Origin: Ruminococcus flavefaciens | Lineage (GTDB): Bacteria; Bacillota; Clostridia; Oscillospirales; Ruminococcaceae | Length of the DNA stretch: 6,283 bases | Direction: 5' to 3' | NCBI GenBank assembly: GCA_902796705.1 | Contig: CADBQF010000026.1 | Coordinates: forward strand, 1 to 6,283 | In this document: piece by piece, positions 1-4,199 of the stretch | How the letters are laid out: each line of letters opens with the position of its first letter | Numbering within the stretch: position 1 is the first letter of the stretch | Made by a program: the position numbers and the translations under genes | The notes under the pieces: model-generated | The model's input: only the letters and a program-made list of their open reading frames with translations | Told to the model about the DNA's origin: nothing | Database searches by the model: none

Positions 1-20
1 AAGTTTTAGGAAAGGGGTTT

Positions 21-53
21 GGGGAAGAACCCTTTTTCAAAAGGGTTTTCCCC
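21..53. terminator. Long hairpin downstream of cdaR, possible terminator or dispersed intergenic repeat
   Basis: GGGGAA (21-26) pairs with TTCCCC (48-53), and AACCCTTT (28-35) pairs with AAAGGGTT (40-47). The loop is 4 nt and G27 is the only bulged base, giving 14 base pairs. It lies 52 nt past the cdaR stop codon, where an operon terminator would sit. Neither strand shows a clean run of T directly after the stem, so it is not a textbook intrinsic terminator. It could instead be a bidirectional 3'-end stabilising hairpin or one copy of a dispersed intergenic repeat. The inverted repeat is read directly; the terminator role is inferred. Confidence 0.6.
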
Positions 54-105
54 AATAGAAGACATAAACTTCTTTATGAGTACCGGGTTTATATTTTATT
101 TCCTG

Positions 106-1431
106 TTAGTTTGAGGTTGCGGCTGTAGGGGCTTCGGTCGATCTTTCTGTACGCTGGATAGAGACTTTCCAGTTTGAGGCAGCCCATATGTTCTTATATT
201 TAGGACATGAGAATGTCATATCGTAAGTGAACTGATCTTCTGAGATAGAAGCATTGAGCAGGTTCACGTCAGCGATGATATCGTTCGCTGTCACCTCATT
301 CACGACATCAGCAGGGCCTACTACATCTATCGTCAGGCTTGGAGTTATGATAGAATAATCCGCATTATCGCTCGGCAGATTCGATATAGTCATACGGCTG
401 TTGTCGATCACGAGCGTTTTGACTGCAAGTCCCTCTCCGTCTACCGATACAGTGACATTCTGCACATCTGACAGGTTGATGCAGTTCTGTGTCTCCAGAA
501 CGGAGGTGATATCGAACGTCTTTGAATAATCGGGACGGATATCGCTGAGGAGTATCTTTGCTATATCGAGTTCGTCGGGTATGCTTCCCTGACTGTTCTT
601 CGTTGCAAGCGTGATCGAGTCGGCGGAAAGGTCGAATTTTATGCTGCTCGTATCAAAATTATCGGGAGCTCCGACTATCTTGACTGTCAGGCCGACTGTC
701 TTCTGTGTGAGGACGGGGATATTTATCATGAAGTTCGTTGTATTGAACTTGAATGATTCCGTATCGAGTTCCGTTCCGTCGTCCATGAGGAGCTGTACCC
801 TGTCGCTCTTGAGAGCAAAAGAAGAATCGAGCTTCATATCTCTGTCGGACACTGCATAGACAGACGATATCTTTGCAAGCTGTGCTGACGGGCCTGTGAC
901 TTCGATATAATCCGGATCGCAGGTGAATTCGCTGCTGTCAACGGTCTTGTCCTTTTCGTAGGTGATATTCGGGACTTTCGGATTTATGGGGAACTGCTTT
1001 GTTTCGAGCTTGTCGAAGACTATCACAGCCGATGCGGGCGAAACGCCTTCCAGCTCGAAATCCGTGCCGTTCGTACTCTTCACCTTTATAGGGAGCGATC
1101 TCTGACCGACAGTTGAAACGCTGTCCGTATCGACATAAGCCACAAGGGTGCTGCTGTCGATATTTCTTATCTGAGTACGGCTCGCCATGAGTTTTACCTT
1201 GACCGTGCTGACATTGCATGAAATTATGCTGAGTCCCTGATCGTTCGTTGAAGTGCCGCTGAGGTTGATCTCCAGCGGAACGTCAGTTACGGTCGTCTTG
1301 GCTGACGGATAGAGCGACATTGAAATGACGAACCATGTAAAAACGGCTATTATGACCGAGTATATCGCAAGGGAGAAATTATTCTGACCGTCCTTGCCCA
1401 GTACCTTTTTCATTTTCTTCGTACCGATCAT
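106..1431 (-). CDS. cdaR: CdaR: YbbR-domain membrane-anchored regulator of diadenylate cyclase
   Basis: This 441-residue protein has a short cytoplasmic N-terminus, one hydrophobic membrane segment (about residues 19-41), and a long extracytoplasmic part made of YbbR-type beta repeats. Four repeats can be outlined at about 47-140, 146-240, 244-331 and 338-426. The typical repeat-end motifs are visible as VTGP (178-181), IVGA (252-255) and VVGP (370-373). The C-terminus is a Ser/Thr/Pro-rich tail. In Firmicutes CdaR binds the cyclase CdaA and modulates cyclic di-AMP production. The start ATG overlaps the cdaA stop as ATGA, so translation is probably coupled. An AGGAGG site at 1443-1448, inside the end of cdaA, lies 11 nt upstream. 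A second in-frame ATG at 1413 (residue 7) is possible but has a poorer ribosome binding site. The usual third gene, glmM, does not follow within the 105 nt that remain. Confidence 0.92.
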   Translation of the reverse strand: MIGTKKMKKVLGKDGQNNFSLAIYSVIIAVFTWFVISMSLYPSAKTTVTDVPLEINLSGTSTNDQGLSIISCNVSTVKVKLMASRTQIRNIDSSTLVAYVDTDSVSTVGQRSLPIKVKSTNGTDFELEGVSPASAVIVFDKLETKQFPINPKVPNITYEKDKTVDSSEFTCDPDYIEVTGPSAQLAKISSVYAVSDRDMKLDSSFALKSDRVQLLMDDGTELDTESFKFNTTNFMINIPVLTQKTVGLTVKIVGAPDNFDTSSIKFDLSADSITLATKNSQGSIPDELDIAKILLSDIRPDYSKTFDITSVLETQNCINLSDVQNVTVSVDGEGLAVKTLVIDNSRMTISNLPSDNADYSIITPSLTIDVVGPADVVNEVTANDIIADVNLLNASISEDQFTYDMTFSCPKYKNIWAASNWKVSIQRTERSTEAPTAATSN

Positions 1432-2309
1432 TTGTCATTTTTCCTCCTTTTGCTGCGTGAGGAACGCTGTATCTTGCCGGGTATCGAGATATCCTGTTTC
1501 TCCTCGATTATCTCCCTGTGGAGGAGCGAGCGGAGCTTTTCACGGGTATAATCTCTTGTAAGCACGCCGTTCATGGCAACAGAGATCTGACCGGTCTCCT
1601 CCGATACGACGATTATGACAGCATCGGAGTTTTCGCTCATACCAATGGCTGCACGGTGGCGTGAACCGAGCTTTTTATTGATAATAGCGTCGTTCTGCGG
1701 TTTCGGGAGGAAGCAGGCGGCGGCAAGTATAATGCCGTCCCTCATGATGACAGCACCGTCATGGAGGGGAGTTTTCGGATAGAATATATTGCCGAAGACC
1801 TCCTTGCTCGGAGTGGCATTCATGATAGTTCCTGTCTCGATCTGTTCACCGAGTCTTACCTGACGCTCACAGACGATCAAAGCTCCTGTGAAAGATGCCG
1901 AAAGCTCGACGCACGAATCGCATATAGCCTCTATCGCATTCTCCCACTTGCTCGTCAGCTCGTCCGAAGCCTGACCGATACCGAGAAAGCGAATGCCGAA
2001 CTGTGTACGGCCGAATTTTTCCAAAGCACGCCGCAGTTCTGGCTGGAAGAGGACTATCATCGAGACAAGTCCGACGCTGAGTGCCTGTTCGAGGATATAT
2101 GCCATTATTTTAAGTTTCAGGAATTTACAGACAAAATATCCGCCCACGAGGAGGAGGATACCTTTTACGAGCTGTCCTGCTCTTGTCTCACGGATAAGTT
2201 TCAGGAGCAGATAAATTATGTACGCAAGGAAGGCAATATCGAATATATCTATTATTTCAAGCGTACTTAGTATACTGAAGAGTGCATCTTTGATATCATG
2301 GAAGGACAT
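1428..2309 (-). CDS. cdaA: CdaA (DacA): membrane diadenylate cyclase, makes cyclic di-AMP
   Basis: This 293-residue protein condenses two ATP into the second messenger cyclic di-AMP, which controls potassium and osmolyte uptake and cell-wall balance in Firmicutes. Three hydrophobic segments (about residues 22-38, 48-63 and 69-88) anchor it in the membrane. The DAC domain follows, with the catalytic DGA motif at 184-186 (context LHDGAVIM) and RHRAAIG at 217-223 (context GSRHRAAIG). Both hallmark motifs are intact, so the enzyme should be active. The C-terminus is strongly basic (about 280-293). The ATG at 2309 was chosen over an in-frame ATG at 2381 because AGGAG lies 9 nt upstream, the protein then begins MSFHDIKDAL just before the first membrane helix, and the length fits the family. 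It is first in an operon with cdaR (4-nt overlap) and has its own promoter. Confidence 0.95.
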   Translation of the reverse strand: MSFHDIKDALFSILSTLEIIDIFDIAFLAYIIYLLLKLIRETRAGQLVKGILLLVGGYFVCKFLKLKIMAYILEQALSVGLVSMIVLFQPELRRALEKFGRTQFGIRFLGIGQASDELTSKWENAIEAICDSCVELSASFTGALIVCERQVRLGEQIETGTIMNATPSKEVFGNIFYPKTPLHDGAVIMRDGIILAAACFLPKPQNDAIINKKLGSRHRAAIGMSENSDAVIIVVSEETGQISVAMNGVLTRDYTREKLRSLLHREIIEEKQDISIPGKIQRSSRSKRRKNDK

Positions 2310-2318
2310 ATGCTCACT

Positions 2319-2323
2319 CTCCT
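2319..2323 (-). promoter_or_regulatory. Ribosome binding site of cdaA that decides its start
   Basis: AGGAG within AAAGGAG lies 9 nt before the ATG at 2309. It supports this start over the longer in-frame reading from 2381. Confidence 0.8.
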
Positions 2324-2416
2324 TTCGCTTTTTTCGTTCTACAAGAAACAAACAGTGAGGCTCAGGCTTTCCGGCTCTCACCGTTATATATGTACGAGGG
2401 CAGAAAGCCCCCGGTC

Positions 2417-2429
2417 ACTGCAGTGCAGT
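2417..2429. repeat. Inverted repeat ACTGCA-n-TGCAGT downstream of the cdaA promoter
   Basis: ACTGCA (2417-2422) and TGCAGT (2424-2429) are perfect inverted arms separated by one base. The repeat starts 11 nt downstream of the -10 box, so it lies at about +5 to +17 of the predicted transcript. A repeat with the same arms lies in the leader of the DUF3343 gene (3866-3879). It could be an operator or a short 5'-end RNA hairpin. The pairing is seen directly; the function is not known. Confidence 0.45.
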
Positions 2430-2440
2430 CCTTATATATT

Positions 2441-2468
2441 ATTGTACCACAAATTCAGATAATTTCAA
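2441..2468 (-). promoter_or_regulatory. Sigma-A-type promoter for cdaA-cdaR
   Basis: The -35 box TTGAAA (2463-2468) and -10 box TACAAT (2441-2446) each match consensus at 5 of 6 bases, with a 16-nt spacer. Transcription should begin near 2434, giving a leader of about 125 nt. The leader contains the inverted repeat at 2417-2429 but nothing resembling the large ydaO-type cyclic di-AMP riboswitch. The -35 box begins about 20 nt beyond the stop codon of the upstream desulfurase gene. Confidence 0.75.
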
Positions 2469-2488
2469 TACTTTTTTTGCGATTTTTC

Positions 2489-3625
2489 TTAAACTGTCAC
2501 ATTTCTGAGAAGTTCTGCGAGCCTGACGGCATCTTCCTCACGGCTGAACACCGACGGAGAGAAGCGGACAGTGCCGTTTTTCGTACCGAGAGTCCTGTGA
2601 GCGAGAGCTGCACAGTGGAATCCCGCACGAAGGCAGTAGCCGTATCCGGAAAGCACCGCAGCCGTCCGCTCCGGGAGCATATCACCTGCCGTAAAGGAGA
2701 CTATCGGGACATACTCCGCACCGGGAGTGCGGTATATCTTTATATCCTCCCTGCCGGAAAGCTCTGAAATGAACCGCCGGCATATCCGCTCCTCGTGGCG
2801 GAAGATATTGTCCGTGCCTTTTGAAGCGACAAACTCCGCACCGGCTTTCAGAGCCATTATCCCCGGTATATTGAGCGTACCGCTCTCCAGTGCTTCAGGG
2901 AGAAGCAGCGGCTGGCGAAGATCCGAAGAAGCACTTCCCGTACCGCCCTGTATATGCGGATAGAGCTTATACTTTCCGTCCGAGATGAGCAGACCTGTTC
3001 CGGCTGTGCCGTAGAGTCCCTTGTGACCTGCCGTACAGAGTATATTTATCCCGTCAGACATTTTTATATCAAGAATGCCGCACGCCTGAGCTCCGTCTGC
3101 TATGAAGCATATCCCACGCTCACGGCAGAGTCCGGCTATCTCCTTATACGGAAGTATCTGACCGGTCACGTTGCTTGCTATCGTGCATACGACAGCTTTT
3201 GTGTCGTGCCGCATGAGTGAGCGGAAATTTTCGGCTGTCTCGCTGCTGTCTGCCGTCACATCGGCAACAGACAGCGATATCTTCTTTTCAAGAGCGAGCG
3301 AAACTGCCGGACGTGCAGCCGAATTATGCTCCATGCTGCTTATGATGATATGGCCTCCGCCGTGCATCACGCCGTGTATTGCAAGATTGAGTGCATGGGT
3401 GCAGTTGAGCGTAAAAACGACGTTCTCCGGCTCTGCACCGAAAAATCCGGCTATCGTCTCACGGGCGGAATATACAGCCTGCGAGCTTCTCATGGCAAGG
3501 ACGTGACCGCCCCTGCCTGCATTTCCGCCGAGCTGTGATGAAGCAAGGAATGCCGCTCTCCTGACAGATGCCGGCTTCGGATAAGTCGTTGCGGCGTTGT
3601 CGAAATTTATTACAGCATCACGCAT
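2489..3625 (-). CDS. Cysteine desulfurase family protein (class V aminotransferase fold, PLP-dependent)
   Basis: This 378-residue cytoplasmic enzyme has all the NifS/SufS-like landmarks: the FDNAATTYPKP start, His100 in SSMEHN, Asp177 and Gln180 in ADGAQ, the PLP-binding Lys202 in TAGHKG, and a catalytic Cys338 in RAGFHCAALAH. Enzymes of this fold remove sulfur from cysteine as a protein persulfide and release alanine; some relatives act on selenocysteine. The start motif, length and neighbour fit the branch called 'cysteine desulfurase family protein' (TIGR01977 type) better than housekeeping IscS, but this was judged by eye. The ATG at 3625 was chosen because GGGGAA lies just upstream and the protein then begins MRDAVINFDNAATT; an in-frame ATG at 3667 would add 14 unlikely residues and a 50-nt overlap. 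It overlaps the DUF3343 gene by 8 nt. No terminator is visible between it and cdaA. Confidence 0.9.
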   Translation of the reverse strand: MRDAVINFDNAATTYPKPASVRRAAFLASSQLGGNAGRGGHVLAMRSSQAVYSARETIAGFFGAEPENVVFTLNCTHALNLAIHGVMHGGGHIIISSMEHNSAARPAVSLALEKKISLSVADVTADSSETAENFRSLMRHDTKAVVCTIASNVTGQILPYKEIAGLCRERGICFIADGAQACGILDIKMSDGINILCTAGHKGLYGTAGTGLLISDGKYKLYPHIQGGTGSASSDLRQPLLLPEALESGTLNIPGIMALKAGAEFVASKGTDNIFRHEERICRRFISELSGREDIKIYRTPGAEYVPIVSFTAGDMLPERTAAVLSGYGYCLRAGFHCAALAHRTLGTKNGTVRFSPSVFSREEDAVRLAELLRNVTV

Positions 3626-3839
3626 AGCTGTTCCCCGTAATAGAGAAAGGTATGCCGTAATTTTCAAGAACAGCGGCTGCTTTGCGGCAGTCTCCGCTTA
3701 TCAGGAGAGAATATCCGCAGCCGCTCTCTGATGTCTTTTCATTTCTGATGATCTCACAGTGATACCCTCTTGCACGAAGGAGCTTTCCTCCCTTGACTAC
3801 ATAAGTGTATGAGGGCATAGAGGCAATACAGTTCTTCAA
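3618..3839 (-). CDS. DUF3343 small protein, putative sulfur/selenium carrier
   Basis: This 73-residue protein resembles the DUF3343 family, described as putative Se/S carrier-like. The family pattern is visible: an N-terminal beta strand ending in a Pro-Ser motif (MPSYTY), a GGKLLRARGY helix, and a conserved Cys-Gly in ESGCGYSL (Cys41) that could carry a persulfide. Other cysteines are at 4, 28 and 51. The start is TTG: an in-frame TGA stop lies three codons upstream, AAGGGG lies 9 nt before the TTG, and the only other in-frame start (ATG, residue 8) would delete the first strand. Its stop lies inside the start of the desulfurase gene (8-nt overlap), which suggests coupled translation and a joint role, perhaps as sulfur acceptor. 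The family call is from motif recognition only. Confidence 0.8.
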   Translation of the reverse strand: MKNCIASMPSYTYVVKGGKLLRARGYHCEIIRNEKTSESGCGYSLLISGDCRKAAAVLENYGIPFSITGNSYA

Positions 3840-3848
3840 AGAGCATCA

Positions 3849-3854
3849 CCCCTT
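3849..3854 (-). promoter_or_regulatory. Ribosome binding site supporting the TTG start
   Basis: AAGGGG lies 9 nt upstream of the TTG at 3839. It supports the non-ATG start of the DUF3343 gene. An ATG closer to this site is out of frame. Confidence 0.6.
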
Positions 3855-3865
3855 ACCTTTCCGGA

Positions 3866-3879
3866 ACTGCACTTGCAGT
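3866..3879. repeat. Inverted repeat ACTGCA-n-TGCAGT in the DUF3343 leader
   Basis: ACTGCA (3866-3871) and TGCAGT (3874-3879) are perfect inverted arms separated by two bases. The arms are identical to those at 2417-2429 near the cdaA promoter, where the spacer is one base. It lies 19 nt downstream of the putative -10 box and 26 nt upstream of the TTG start codon. It may be an operator or a small leader hairpin. Confidence 0.45.
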
Positions 3880-3898
3880 CTGAAACAGGGTACACTTC

Positions 3899-3904
3899 AT
3901 TATA
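3899..3904 (-). promoter_or_regulatory. Putative -10 box for the DUF3343-desulfurase operon
   Basis: A perfect TATAAT reads on the minus strand. No good -35 box is found at 16-18 nt, and the nearest TTGAGT is about 22 nt away. The promoter is therefore weak, activator-dependent or misplaced. Its position about 60 nt upstream of the start codon is plausible. Confidence 0.4.
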
Positions 3905-3973
3905 TGCTGTATACGCCCGGACGGACACTCAATGCAAACTTGCCGCAAAACTGACTGAGCTTCATAAAAACAC

Positions 3974-4002
3974 TTGAAATCAGTATAAAAACGTGTTATA
4001 AT
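3974..4002 (+). promoter_or_regulatory. Strong sigma-A-type promoter for the GH5 gene
   Basis: TTGAAA (3974-3979) and a perfect TATAAT (3997-4002) are separated by the optimal 17 nt. Transcription should begin near 4009, leaving a leader of about 190 nt before the ATG at 4200. It is divergent from the minus-strand operon. Confidence 0.85.
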
Positions 4003-4027
4003 ATAAGTGATAGTTGTATTCTCCTAT

Positions 4028-4109
4028 GAGCATTACCGGCAAAACACCGGAAAGCATTTTCAGAGCCGGCTGAAATTTATGACGCTGGCTGAAAAATGAT
4101 CCGATGCTC
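4028..4109 (+). ncRNA. Candidate structured 5' leader element, multi-helix domain
   Basis: Within the GH5 leader, GAGCATT (4028-4034) can pair with GATGCTC (4103-4109), closing a domain that contains two further hairpins. The first is CCGG (4036-4039) with CCGG (4047-4050). The second is a long stem: CATTTTC (4055-4061) with GAAAAATG (4091-4098, one A bulged), continued by AGCCGGC (4064-4070) with GCTGGCT (4084-4090), with bases 4062-4063 bulged and a 13-nt loop. The result resembles a three-way junction. I could not match it to a known riboswitch class. The pairings are seen in the sequence; folding in the cell and a regulatory role are inferred. Confidence 0.45.
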
Positions 4110-4140
4110 CGCACACCTGCAAACCTATATCTGCAATGTG

Positions 4141-4183
4141 CCGGCAGACGAACAGCCGTTTGCTGTACGAAAGTGACTGCCGG
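4141..4183 (+). ncRNA. Leader hairpin directly before the GH5 ribosome binding site
   Basis: CCGGCAG (4141-4147) pairs perfectly with CTGCCGG (4177-4183). Inside it, ACAGC (4152-4156) pairs with GCTGT (4162-4166) around a 5-nt loop. The 3' strand ends 2 nt before the Shine-Dalgarno sequence, so opening or closing this stem could alter ribosome access. There is no T-run, so it is not a terminator. Confidence 0.5.
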
Positions 4184-4185
4184 AG

Positions 4186-4191
4186 AAAGGA
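4186..4191 (+). promoter_or_regulatory. Ribosome binding site of the GH5 gene that decides its start
   Basis: AAAGGA lies 8 nt before the ATG at 4200, where a lipoprotein signal peptide begins. This excludes the longer in-frame reading from 4104, whose ATG lies inside the folded leader. Confidence 0.8.
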
Positions 4192-4199
4192 CTCTGTTT

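Noticed and set aside
2310..2381. A longer cdaA start at 2381.
   Set aside because: The added residues are basic and unlike the family, while a good ribosome binding site serves the ATG at 2309.
2390..2767. A 125-codon plus-strand open frame across the cdaA promoter and the end of the desulfurase gene.
   Set aside because: It is antisense to conserved desulfurase motifs, including the active Cys loop, and to a promoter. No family resemblance is seen.
3626..3667. A longer desulfurase start at 3667.
   Set aside because: It would overlap the DUF3343 gene by 50 nt and add residues before the family's usual N-terminus. The ATG at 3625 has its own GGGGAA site.
4026..4073. A 15-codon reading frame from ATG at 4026, as a possible leader peptide.
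   Set aside because: No Shine-Dalgarno sequence precedes it (the upstream bases are pyrimidine-rich), and it overlaps the predicted stems.
4111..4156. Slight resemblance to a cyclic di-GMP class I riboswitch (GCACA, GCAAACC, GACG and GCC in order).
   Set aside because: The helix that must join GCAAACC to GACG cannot form here, the GAAA tetraloop is absent, and spacing does not fit. I treat the match as chance.
4104..4199. N-terminal extension of the GH5 protein by 32 residues from an ATG at 4104.
   Set aside because: It has no ribosome binding site and lies within the folded leader, and the extension would bury the lipoprotein signal peptide. The ATG at 4200 has AAAGGA at the right distance.
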